Below are positions 8,801-16,475 of a DNA stretch of 20,630 nt, in pieces. The DNA is from Candidatus Poseidoniaceae archaeon. GTDB lineage: Archaea; Thermoplasmatota; Poseidoniia; Poseidoniales; Poseidoniaceae. Below the pieces are notes generated by a model. It did no database searches. It was not told the origin of the DNA and saw nothing but the letters and a program-made list of their open reading frames with translations. The stretch's first letter is position 1; each line of letters begins with the position of its first letter. The stretch lies in the NCBI GenBank assembly GCA_013329355.1, contig DUKK01000043.1, forward strand, positions 1-20,630, written 5' to 3'. The position numbers and the translations under genes are program-made.

Positions 8801-11101
8801 GATCCACACGTTGCGATGCGTGTCAAGATTATCGAAATGCTCGGTAGTGAGGGCCCTAAAATGGCTGACCAAATAGAAAGTAGGTTACCCTTCTCTAAGC
8901 AATTAGTGGACCGACTTTTACACGAGTTGGAATCCAGAAATGTCATCTCTGTCGGCTTCTACAAGCAGACAGATGATGCAGAATACATTTTGAAAATTGA
9001 TGAGCACCGGCTTACTGGTGGTCAAGAAGAAGTCGTTGAATATCGCTGGGTACAAAACATGGTCTTTGACAAATCCTTCGCCAAATACGAAGATGGTTTT
9101 TCTGCGTTTGACTCTCATGTAATATTCCAAAAACAACAAGAGTTACTATATCGAGTGGATGAATTTAGATTCAAAGATTGGAAGGATTTACAAATGGATT
9201 CTGATGTAATAATGGGTCGGTTATTGCATAATCGAATTGGCTATACAACAAAAAAGAATATTCCAATGCTGTTAGGTCTGAAGCCGGACCCATGGATTGG
9301 ACCAATGGAAGAACAGTTATTGGAAAAAATCCCACCAGGAATCAATGTAACACGTCAAGAAATAATGCAAGATTTCCCCAAGGGTGATGAATTCAAGTCC
9401 TTACAACGAGATCTTAAGAGAGCGTTAGATAATCTAGAACGACAGATGCTTGTTGTGAAACAATTCGAAGATGTCGTCGGCAGAAGAAGAAAATTATCGT
9501 TATTTCATCGAGTCCATGGCGTCTACCAGCCAACCAGTTTCGAAGACTCATTAGTTGATGTTGTGAAACGACTGGGTCCAATAAAGTCTCATACGCTTAG
9601 GTTCTTCGTGACAAAATCTTACGAAGATTTGACCATCGCTTTGATGAATTTAGAGAAGGCGGGTAAAATCGCCAAAGTTGTCTCCTTGGTACCGGAACCT
9701 GAAGCATTTTACTGCATGCCGGAGGAAGTTGACCTCCTCAAACGACCTAGTAGAGAAGATGGTAAACTGAGAATACTAACTCAATCTGATCCGTATGTTT
9801 CGAGATTTATTTGGGAAGTTAGGAGCATACTAGACCGGGGTTGGTATTTGCCCGTTTTCAAAGGTGTGGACCCTATTGGCAAGGTATTGATGTTCAAAGT
9901 AAACGATTATCTAGAGGTGAAAGACTTACACATACCAAATGCCTATATTGAGGAATTTTGTGAAGCATTCTCTGTACTGTTGGATAATCACTCTGACCAA
10001 CTAGTCGATGTTGCAGTGTTAACGAACTTTAACAGCGAACCGGTATCACAACTGGACCAAGAAACCCGGCGTTACTTAGAAAACATCGGTTTCAAACTGA
10101 CTGGGGAACGAATGATTAGGGGTGGAATTGTCGACCCCCAACCTCGAGAAATCGCCGAACGAGCCTTATTTCACCGCCACTTCCTTCACCAAAACACAAG
10201 GTTAGAGAATGAAGTAATTGCTATGCGTAAGATTCCGGAAGTGAGAGACGACTTTGCCCTGCGCGGGCGATGCGAAATCTATCGTGCTGACTTGAAGAGT
10301 ATGGCAAGTGCTAACCGTTTACACCAAGGGGTGAATCTTCGAGGCCACCAGGTATGGGCGACATACGAGCATTTCCAAGATTTACTCGTGATTAGAGGCA
10401 TCCCAGCAGACGAAGACCTTCTCGACATTGTAGACTTCTTTGCTAGCAATTCTGACCCAAATATATTCAAAGAACGTCATGCATTATCGCAATCCGAGTT
10501 TCGTAAATTAATTCAGCCACTGATAAGAACCGGGCACATAGTTCAAGATTTTAGAGGCGGATTTAGGACAGTGATATCTAATAAGTCTGTTGACCCCACA
10601 GAACTTCGCAAGGAATACCTACGAAACATGGTCAAGGAGTATCCAATAATTACGCTGAAGCAGTTTATGAGATTGGCAGGAACCCCATTTAAACCAGAAG
10701 AAATTAAATCTGTATTGAACTCTTTTGAACAGGATGGTACGCTAATCAAAGGTTTCCTCATTGAAGATTTACATGAGGTCTGCTGGGGTCGCAAAGAACT
10801 GCTTGATGAAGCAAAAGACATCAGACCAATCAGAGACTTCGTTCTCCCTCCAAGTGACCCAATATCGCCTTACTTTGCTGACGTGCTCAAAGAGAGATTT
10901 GGTTTTGGTTCGGCTTATCTGGTATTCAAAAACGCTGAACCTGTTGCGGCTTTCAAAGCTAACACCAGAAACAAAATCATTGAGGTCAAAGATTACGAAG
11001 GGTCAGAAAAGGGGTGGAGGATTGTCAAAGAATTTGCTTGGGAGCACCAAATGCCGTTAGAAACCGAACTAAGAATCGGTGGCAAAAAGATGACTAGGTA
11101 G
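5816..11101 (+). CDS. lhr: Giant Lhr-family ATP-dependent helicase with duplicated C-terminal HTH_42-like modules
   Basis: A superfamily 2 DNA helicase of the Lhr (large helicase-related) group, linked to DNA repair. At 1761 residues it is about twice the Lhr core common in archaea (about 850-950) and longer than bacterial Lhr (about 1500). The helicase core is intact: Walker A SPTGSGKT (56-63), YISPIKALAND, motif II DELH (179-182), motif III SAT (214-216) and motif VI QRIGRAGHH (374-382). The Lhr winged-helix and domain-4 region follows to about residue 900, then several more winged-helix-like segments. Residues about 1243-1370 and 1596-1735 can be aligned with each other. Both resemble the YcaQ/AlkZ-like HTH_42 fold found once in the bacterial Lhr tail, where uracil-DNA glycosylase activity has been reported for E. 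coli Lhr. No frameshift is seen. The ATG at 5816 has a weak AGGT 7 bases upstream (5805-5808). Whether the tail has glycosylase activity is unknown. Confidence 0.92.
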   Translation: MVKIEYLDNPQDTDSLLAMLSPPVRNWFKDKFPDFTRPQKLAIPAIMDRKHLLLCSPTGSGKTLTAFLTIIDKLVRMALEGKLKKKVHCVYISPIKALANDIQRNLIGPLTEISERYLPDRAQEIKVGLRTGDTPQSERQRMLKHPPHILITTPESLAIAITSPKFQPIVSELEYMIVDELHSLVPTKRGVHLGLTLSYLDTLLQTPVQRIGISATMEPLEKVAEYLVSSDDRESRGEESQVCIAKVSGSRELDMDIIIPDNRFSDLSVMKVLEKNIEVIADLIAAHNTTLVFANTRKMTETLVQRLRPHLGDLVAGHHGSMDKKIRLDVEKRLKHGHLRAVVTSSSLEMGIDIGSVDLVIQVGSPGDIATALQRIGRAGHHVGGIPRARFLPTSVDDLIELAALQSAIQKGEMDILHFPENCLDVVAQFMIGLVIINQIDIDEAYEVIVNAWSYRNFEYDDFIEVLDMLEEERRVWVDWEENIYGKRGYSRMIYYTNIGTIAPDNSYLVFNAEGSILGQLSGSFVSNLRSGDVILLGGSTYRVTNIQGTRVNVTAVTGYRPTVPSWSGEARSRSRELSSALLELIGHCIVALRKEMDPRMILCDAYGLSNIVANSIARHLEEHSIDSFQVPDPDRILVEQIISGGHPTYMITTCRGRGFNTALGYFLAGLAEANGISVIEMSFDENGLLIRTSQEIEPRDMYDSFKSHNHVEVIERYIINTQIFAKRFKEVAGRSLIIPKRIGADEISPQVFQQRADALLNKHRTIEDSLLMREAKNEIMFSDIDLNSLNEFLDLCVQGKARIVHQKMTIPSRLGMSLFMSAFEDLMSMKTRAFLVKDIDPTILQRLLGTRSLATELSEQELNDYYLNKAPIPESAAGLLQLMSHGGGLEKSFNNPLYREKLQGIAPEVMRNWVEELCDSGEIVKIRNTGSVELDEKWFTPYMAEIHGTLGCLATNGGKDVKDLRELHTEGMEYEIATDYDGLKPTQWKSMKISDPHVAMRVKIIEMLGSEGPKMADQIESRLPFSKQLVDRLLHELESRNVISVGFYKQTDDAEYILKIDEHRLTGGQEEVVEYRWVQNMVFDKSFAKYEDGFSAFDSHVIFQKQQELLYRVDEFRFKDWKDLQMDSDVIMGRLLHNRIGYTTKKNIPMLLGLKPDPWIGPMEEQLLEKIPPGINVTRQEIMQDFPKGDEFKSLQRDLKRALDNLERQMLVVKQFEDVVGRRRKLSLFHRVHGVYQPTSFEDSLVDVVKRLGPIKSHTLRFFVTKSYEDLTIALMNLEKAGKIAKVVSLVPEPEAFYCMPEEVDLLKRPSREDGKLRILTQSDPYVSRFIWEVRSILDRGWYLPVFKGVDPIGKVLMFKVNDYLEVKDLHIPNAYIEEFCEAFSVLLDNHSDQLVDVAVLTNFNSEPVSQLDQETRRYLENIGFKLTGERMIRGGIVDPQPREIAERALFHRHFLHQNTRLENEVIAMRKIPEVRDDFALRGRCEIYRADLKSMASANRLHQGVNLRGHQVWATYEHFQDLLVIRGIPADEDLLDIVDFFASNSDPNIFKERHALSQSEFRKLIQPLIRTGHIVQDFRGGFRTVISNKSVDPTELRKEYLRNMVKEYPIITLKQFMRLAGTPFKPEEIKSVLNSFEQDGTLIKGFLIEDLHEVCWGRKELLDEAKDIRPIRDFVLPPSDPISPYFADVLKERFGFGSAYLVFKNAEPVAAFKANTRNKIIEVKDYEGSEKGWRIVKEFAWEHQMPLETELRIGGKKMTR

Positions 11102-11121
11102 CAAAATCATCATACCACTAC

Positions 11122-11129
11122 TTTTTAAT
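11122..11129 (+). promoter_or_regulatory. Putative TATA box for the lectin-domain surface protein
   Basis: TTTTTAAT lies in the short gap after lhr, centred about 32 bases before the ATG at 11158 and overlapping the most upstream ATG of the frame at 11128. A promoter here would put transcription start downstream of 11128 and favours 11158 as the real start. Confidence 0.4.
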
Positions 11130-11157
11130 GGTGCCAATGCAAGCAGATAATGTTAAC

Positions 11158-14100
11158 ATGAGTGTTCACAGTAAGTCCCTTTCCTTATTTGCGATTTTTT
11201 TGCTGTCTATCACTGCACCACTACTAACCACAAATTCCCAAGCACAAATGGTATCTGATATCGAGGTCTTGCACACTGCAGTTAACCCAAATAACAACAA
11301 AACATATCACCTTTTGAGCCCGGGATCCTGGACAGAATCGGCAGTTGTAGCCCGAGCGCTGGACGGATTTCTTACAACAATTGATGATGTGGAAGAAAAT
11401 CAATGGGTATTCAACACATTTGGTTCATTTGACAACCAGTCGAGGCATTTGTGGATTGGACTTTCAGACATAGATGATGAAGATGACTACCGTTGGCATG
11501 ATGGCACGCCATTTCACTACAGAAACTGGGGTGTAGACCAACCATCTGACAGCGACACGGAGAATTTCGTACACATTGCAGGAACCAATATGGGCAACAT
11601 AATGCCTGGAACATGGAATGATTTGACAGACGATCCACAATACTTTCCGGTTTATGGCGTGGTAGAGGTTGGTGATGCCGTAGACTACGCGCTGCGCTTT
11701 GACGGTCAAGACGACCACGTAATCATCGAAGATGAAATACCCGAATTAACCAATAGTATCTCGATTACTGCATTGATTAATACACCTGACTCTACAGGTA
11801 TACAATTTATCACTATGCTTGGTGATTACGGTTGGGGATTATATATCAACGACGGAGAGTTAGCATATTCCAGTCAGTATTCTATTTCGCAGCATCCAAA
11901 CTCTAACAGGACCATATTAGAGGATGTCTGGACCGAGGTAACTGTTGAGATTCAAGAAAATATTGGCGGCCAATTCTACATAGACGGGATTCCTGCGGGG
12001 GAAATATCTGCTGAAGATGCGTTAATCCCACAAGGTGATTTCGGTTCTAACGACTGTTACCAATCAGGCGAAGATTGTGATGAACTATTTTTTGGCAAGA
12101 TGGGAGCTGGATGTGACTGCAATTTTTATTACGGGATGATTGACTATATTGTGATTAGTAACATCGAGCATACACTAACTTGGGAATTCCTCGAAGGAGA
12201 AGGTTCGTTCACCGATGATTCAACGGAAGAATTCGGCGGCGAAATCGATGGCGCTTCTTGGGTCATGCCAGATGGCACCCTCGTTGCTCAAGCTATCGAG
12301 TTGTTTTCTGATGAGGAAGTTTACGAAATAAGCGGACAAGAGGGAGACCAGTTACTGTTCTTCATGGAAGTTGAAGAATACACACGAAATTTATACCTTG
12401 ATGTATACTTTGCTTACGATGATTGGGATGACTGGGGTGAGTATAATTTCGATGCTTACTTTGCCCATGATTACATTCCAAACCCATGGGAATATGATGA
12501 CATTAGAGAAGATAATTACGATTACATGTGGGTTGACTACTCTTGGCCGGATGAAGGTATTATGTGGATGGTAATCGTACCCCAAACCGATATTGACGAC
12601 CTCACAATCTACGCTTATGCAGAAATTGCTGATCCTCCACCCTCGCTTGATGAAATGACAGAATTGGTGAACGAAATTCCAGTTACCAGCCAAAAAATAA
12701 ATCCGTCACGAGGGGCACCAGACGAAGACCGAGTGTTGCACTACTACGTTAATGCTGCAGAAAATCTCTCATCGTTAACAATAGAGACCTACGGCGGGAC
12801 TGGCAATGTCGACCTAGCGATATCATCAGTGACTGTTCCGGACCCATTCAACTCATTCTTTGGATGGGAAGAACCATGGTTTGAGGATTTTGATGATGTT
12901 GGAGTAATCGGTGGCTTTGTTGATGTTGACGCGAAATCTGATTGGTCAACTGGACCAGGAAATGAGCATCAGGTAGCGCTGTATGACTTGTCACCAGGAA
13001 TTTACTATGTTACGGCATATACCTATGGCAAAGCCAACGACTTCACAATTGTTGCTTCAATGGCTTTTGAACCTGACAATATCGAGCCGGAGGATGCTAT
13101 TGAATTAATGCCGGGAATTCCGTACGGACCTATCAGCGGATATGATGGCCTTAGCCAATACTTCAAAGTAAACGTGCCTGAAACCGTTGAACGACTAGAA
13201 ATTGACCTCAGCGACGGCTTTGGCGAGGCATCAATATTTGTGAAGTTAGCAGATTCACCCACGACAACTGATTACACGCATCGTAGTAACAGCCCCGGTG
13301 CAGGTGACAAAATTGGATTTAATGATCCCACTCCAGGCACCTATTACATTTTGGTCAACACTGAAATGGTGTTTGGTGATGTCATAATTACTGCATCATT
13401 TACCGACCGATACGTCTGGCAATATGACGGTACACCAATTCAATTATTCAATGCTGAGGAAGTTTCAGGTATCGATGCACCTGCAGGCGAGTCCATGAGT
13501 TTCTTTGCCGAACTTACCTCTCCAGGAGAGTTTCTGACCATACAAACCTTCGGCGGAAGCGGCGATTTGACGATTACTGCCACCGGAAATGAATTGGTGT
13601 TTGACTTTGAAGACCTCTTTGATATGTTGGAAGAAGATGATTATATGAAAGGTGAAGGCCGTCAATCAACCAGCAGTGACTTTGATTCAGAACCAGTAAC
13701 CGAGGTGTCATATGGTGAAGGAACAGAGCAAATGATTACCGTTGACTTCCCAGCAAATGGCAGATTTGATATCACATTGACTGCTATTGATGACATAAGT
13801 GATGTAACCATAGTTGCGGTGTGGAGTTACGCTGAATTCATTGATCCAGTGCCAGAACCTGCTGAAATTGTTGATCCTGTTATTGAAGAAAATTGTCGAG
13901 AAATTGCGGAGTCCGAGATGGCAGACAATGACCGTGACGGCAACGGTGTGCTCAGTGCCGATGAGTTAAGGTCGGTAATGATAAACGAAGCAAGACTTGA
14001 CTTCGCTATCACCGATTCAAATGTTGACGGGGAAATAGAATTCGCTGAATTACTCCAAGTAACTTGCTCATGTTCAAATGAACTCACCTCAACATTTGAA

Positions 14101-14805
14101 CAATTATCACCATATGACAAGGAAATTAGCATTGAGAAACTATCATCACAAGTGTATGAAAACAAGTATAATTTCTTTGAGATTGATAGCAACTCCAACC
14201 GCCAAATATCACGGTCTGAAATCGACATTTTGATATTGCTCTGTGAAACAACGTTCGATGCTTTTGATGGCGATGGTGATGGTGTTCCTGACATTGATGA
14301 TGCTTTCCCCGAAGACCCTGACGAAACCAAAGATACAGACGGTGATGGTGTTGGTGATAACGCAGATTTAGCCCCCTCTGTGGCAAATGATCTTATCTAT
14401 TCCGCTGGAGCAATATTGGCAATCGGTTTACTAGCAATGTTGGTCCTAGTTGCTCGCGGTTCGAGACGTAGCGAAGTTGTTGAAGACTGGGATTCTGATA
14501 AACAGTATAACATAGCGGAGCAAATGCTTGGAATGCAGGAATCCGCAGTTCCCAACCCAGCTACTTCGGTAGCCACCAACGAAGCGTATGATTCAGTAAA
14601 CAACTACCCTACTGATTTTGCAAATGATATTCCATTCAATGATGATAGTAAACTATTCGAGCAGTTGATTTCTCAACCACAATCACCCCCGGAACAATTA
14701 CTTGGTATGATTGATGTCAATGGATTAGAAACAATAGAGTATCCTGTTGGCAGTGGTATTACTTGGCAACGGTCGGACCCAAATCAACCCTGGTCTAGAA
14801 AATAA
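11158..14805 (+). CDS. Large secreted, membrane-anchored multidomain protein (C-type lectin-like, LamG-like, PPC-like, EF-hand, TSP3)
   Basis: A probable cell-surface adhesion or binding protein, about 1215 residues from the chosen start. The frame opens at 11128, but 11158 puts a signal peptide (hydrophobic LSLFAIFLLSITAPLL, likely cut near residue 30) at the N-terminus and fits the TATA position. Domains in order: C-type lectin-like fold about 37-171 (WIGLSD, YRWHDGTPFHYRNW, GTWND) without its usual disulfide cysteines; LamG/concanavalin-like about 177-370 with a four-cysteine loop (300, 307, 319, 321). Four beta-sandwich stretches resembling PPC domains follow, at about 385-492, 510-640, 655-750 and 765-895. 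Then come EF-hand loops at 925-936, 953-964 and a weaker one at 1010-1021 (arginine at loop position 6), and TSP3-type repeats rich in DGDGDG at 1037-1070. One membrane span (1079-1100) and a cytoplasmic tail of about 113 residues complete it. The acidic calcium-binding repeats suit a marine, calcium-rich environment. Ligand unknown. It ends base to base with the archaeosortase gene on the other strand. Confidence 0.85.
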   Translation: MSVHSKSLSLFAIFLLSITAPLLTTNSQAQMVSDIEVLHTAVNPNNNKTYHLLSPGSWTESAVVARALDGFLTTIDDVEENQWVFNTFGSFDNQSRHLWIGLSDIDDEDDYRWHDGTPFHYRNWGVDQPSDSDTENFVHIAGTNMGNIMPGTWNDLTDDPQYFPVYGVVEVGDAVDYALRFDGQDDHVIIEDEIPELTNSISITALINTPDSTGIQFITMLGDYGWGLYINDGELAYSSQYSISQHPNSNRTILEDVWTEVTVEIQENIGGQFYIDGIPAGEISAEDALIPQGDFGSNDCYQSGEDCDELFFGKMGAGCDCNFYYGMIDYIVISNIEHTLTWEFLEGEGSFTDDSTEEFGGEIDGASWVMPDGTLVAQAIELFSDEEVYEISGQEGDQLLFFMEVEEYTRNLYLDVYFAYDDWDDWGEYNFDAYFAHDYIPNPWEYDDIREDNYDYMWVDYSWPDEGIMWMVIVPQTDIDDLTIYAYAEIADPPPSLDEMTELVNEIPVTSQKINPSRGAPDEDRVLHYYVNAAENLSSLTIETYGGTGNVDLAISSVTVPDPFNSFFGWEEPWFEDFDDVGVIGGFVDVDAKSDWSTGPGNEHQVALYDLSPGIYYVTAYTYGKANDFTIVASMAFEPDNIEPEDAIELMPGIPYGPISGYDGLSQYFKVNVPETVERLEIDLSDGFGEASIFVKLADSPTTTDYTHRSNSPGAGDKIGFNDPTPGTYYILVNTEMVFGDVIITASFTDRYVWQYDGTPIQLFNAEEVSGIDAPAGESMSFFAELTSPGEFLTIQTFGGSGDLTITATGNELVFDFEDLFDMLEEDDYMKGEGRQSTSSDFDSEPVTEVSYGEGTEQMITVDFPANGRFDITLTAIDDISDVTIVAVWSYAEFIDPVPEPAEIVDPVIEENCREIAESEMADNDRDGNGVLSADELRSVMINEARLDFAITDSNVDGEIEFAELLQVTCSCSNELTSTFEQLSPYDKEISIEKLSSQVYENKYNFFEIDSNSNRQISRSEIDILILLCETTFDAFDGDGDGVPDIDDAFPEDPDETKDTDGDGVGDNADLAPSVANDLIYSAGAILAIGLLAMLVLVARGSRRSEVVEDWDSDKQYNIAEQMLGMQESAVPNPATSVATNEAYDSVNNYPTDFANDIPFNDDSKLFEQLISQPQSPPEQLLGMIDVNGLETIEYPVGSGITWQRSDPNQPWSRK

Positions 14806-15720
14806 TCAAGACTGCTTTTTTGGTTGCATTATGCCTAGTGGCTTGAGCAAGCGAACAATGTGACGATGTAATTCAGGTAGTATTTCAAACATTATTAGGG
14901 CCATGAAGAACATCGCAAAGAGTGAGACAAAACGTGCAGCATAATTATGACCAAACTCAAAAACACTCATCCCAAAAAAAGACCAAGTTGTGTAGGTTTG
15001 GTGCATCCATATCAGTCCGACATTACGGAATACGTTCAAGATATGAATTACTGGTATGGTGAATAAAATCGCTCTAATTCTGCGCCTCCAGTCCAAGTCT
15101 AAAACTGCAATAGCACCGATAAATATCACCATTGACTGTAATGCCGTACACGCCAAAATAAAATTAATACCAATGAAACTACCGTCAGCCATGACAAGTT
15201 CTGTCTGGAATGGAAATTCTCCTATGGTTTCCGCACTAAACCAACGATTGCCATCCCATTCCTCCCAACTTATTTTGCCCGATGAGGTTTCGACCCAAGT
15301 CTCGCCAAGTTGAATATCACCAGTTCCGGATAGTCGATAAAACAAGGCAACCTGTGAGGCAACAAACCAGATTGCAATTACATTTAGCCAAGGAACATGA
15401 GCAATTAACAGGTAAGGTCCGCCTGCATAAGCCATAGCACCGCGTGACCAATCAAGGGCTTTCCTAGCTTTCGTATCTGCAACATTTGATTCCCAGCGAG
15501 CCAAACCAATAGTGATTGGTAAAGCAGAAATGCTCATAACCGTAAGAAGTAGATCGCCCTTGGCTTGGTAATCCCAAGCACCAACAAAAAAATACGCACC
15601 CACAAGTATCCAGCCGGCTTGTGCTATCCTAACTGAAGAGGATTGCCGTAAATGCCATGATACCGCTAAAGAAACCAAACCAATAGCACCAATTAGCGGC
15701 ACTGTGGATTCCGGCTCCAT
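14806..15720 (-). CDS. Archaeosortase/exosortase-family membrane protein
   Basis: A 304-residue polytopic membrane protein of the exosortase/archaeosortase family. Its members cut C-terminal sorting signals on the outer face of the membrane and can attach the protein to lipid. The three expected active-site residues are present in order, each at or near a membrane segment: C191 in LACTALQS, R232 in LNVFRNVG and H258 in FGHNYAARF. Hydrophobic helices fill about 5-50, 55-75, 95-130, 183-207, 217-240 and 262-282. Between helices, residues about 131-182 form a soluble, tryptophan-rich loop (SWEEWDGNRW). I cannot place it in a named subfamily. The stop codon directly abuts the stop of the surface-protein gene. 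That protein lacks an obvious PGF-type signal at its extreme C-terminus, so its substrates are probably elsewhere in the genome. ATG at 15720; divergent from the phosphatase gene by about 60-80 bp. Confidence 0.78.
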   Translation of the reverse strand: MEPESTVPLIGAIGLVSLAVSWHLRQSSSVRIAQAGWILVGAYFFVGAWDYQAKGDLLLTVMSISALPITIGLARWESNVADTKARKALDWSRGAMAYAGGPYLLIAHVPWLNVIAIWFVASQVALFYRLSGTGDIQLGETWVETSSGKISWEEWDGNRWFSAETIGEFPFQTELVMADGSFIGINFILACTALQSMVIFIGAIAVLDLDWRRRIRAILFTIPVIHILNVFRNVGLIWMHQTYTTWSFFGMSVFEFGHNYAARFVSLFAMFFMALIMFEILPELHRHIVRLLKPLGIMQPKKQS

Positions 15721-15799
15721 AATTCTTCCAAGCCTCCGCTAAACTTCAAAACTTGCATGAAATGCAAAGTAACATGAATGGTTGGCTACAGCATCAATC

Positions 15800-16471
15800 A
15801 TGAACGGTGCAGTTGTTGAATCGCTGCCTACTAGATTCCCCATAGGTGTAGCACCCAATGGTGGCATTGCTTACTTGGACCGAGACGGTGTTATCAATAT
15901 CGGGAGCGCTAATTACATCAATACCCCTGAAGAAGTCACATTGCTGGATGGTGCAGCAGATTCCATTGGCCTTTTGAAGCGAGCCGGCTTTCTGGTATGT
16001 ATCGTGACCAATCAGTCCGCCATAAGTAGAGGTTTATGGGACGCAAGGCAATTGAATCTGATTCACAATCGTCTCCAAGAAATGATTCTCGATATCAATC
16101 CTGATGCCACAATTGACATGATTATAACCTGTCCACACCGTCAAATAGACCGCTGTAATTGTCGAAAACCAATGCCAGGCATGCTCTATCTTGGACAACA
16201 GGCGCTAAGAGACAATATAACACTCGAAACCGGTCTTAACACCAACATACCAATAGCCGATGAAGTTTGTCGAGTTAATTGGTGGAAGGCAAAACCCTTA
16301 CCGATGAATGACTTAGATTTCATTGTGGGTGACAGGAAGAGCGATCTCGGTGCCGGCTGGGCCAGAGGAATAAGACTGTTCAAGGTCGACCCAGATATCG
16401 GGTTAGTTCAGGTTATCAATAGAGTTCTGAACCCGTTAGATAAAGGCGATGATTTCCAGCCTGTAAGGTGA
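15800..16471 (+). CDS. HAD-superfamily phosphatase, GmhB/HisB-N type (heptose-bisphosphate or histidinol-phosphate phosphatase-like)
   Basis: A soluble HAD subclass IIIA phosphatase. Numbering from the ATG at 15800 (223 residues; an in-frame TTG at 15782 would add six): motif I is DRDG with nucleophile D27 and acid/base D29, and motif II is TNQ at 70-72. The zinc loop, diagnostic of the GmhB/HisB-N group, has C111, H113, C119 and C121, followed by RKPMPGM. Motif IV is GDRKSD with D178 and D182. An insertion of about 25 residues (roughly 142-170, containing NWWKAKPLP) sits between the zinc loop and motif IV; this stretch is short in the GmhB proteins I know. Substrates in the family include D-glycero-D-manno-heptose 1,7-bisphosphate and histidinol phosphate; neither can be chosen from sequence. 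The gene ends 4 bp before tiaS and is probably cotranscribed with it. Confidence 0.85.
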   Translation: MNGAVVESLPTRFPIGVAPNGGIAYLDRDGVINIGSANYINTPEEVTLLDGAADSIGLLKRAGFLVCIVTNQSAISRGLWDARQLNLIHNRLQEMILDINPDATIDMIITCPHRQIDRCNCRKPMPGMLYLGQQALRDNITLETGLNTNIPIADEVCRVNWWKAKPLPMNDLDFIVGDRKSDLGAGWARGIRLFKVDPDIGLVQVINRVLNPLDKGDDFQPVR

Positions 16472-16475
16472 TTAA

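Noticed and set aside
11128..11157. Upstream start of the surface protein at 11128 or 11137
   Set aside because: It would put ten polar residues before the signal peptide and overlap the probable TATA box; the ATG at 11158 gives a normal signal peptide.
13827..14330. A 167-codon open frame on the minus strand opposite the surface protein's EF-hand region
   Set aside because: It lies opposite Asp/Ser-rich coding sequence, has low-complexity serine content and no domain, and the plus-strand frame has clear EF-hand and TSP3 motifs. It is a shadow frame.
14260..14370. Direct repeats of GATGGTGATGG-type sequence as a DNA repeat element
   Set aside because: They encode the Asp-Gly-rich calcium-binding repeats and are explained by the protein.
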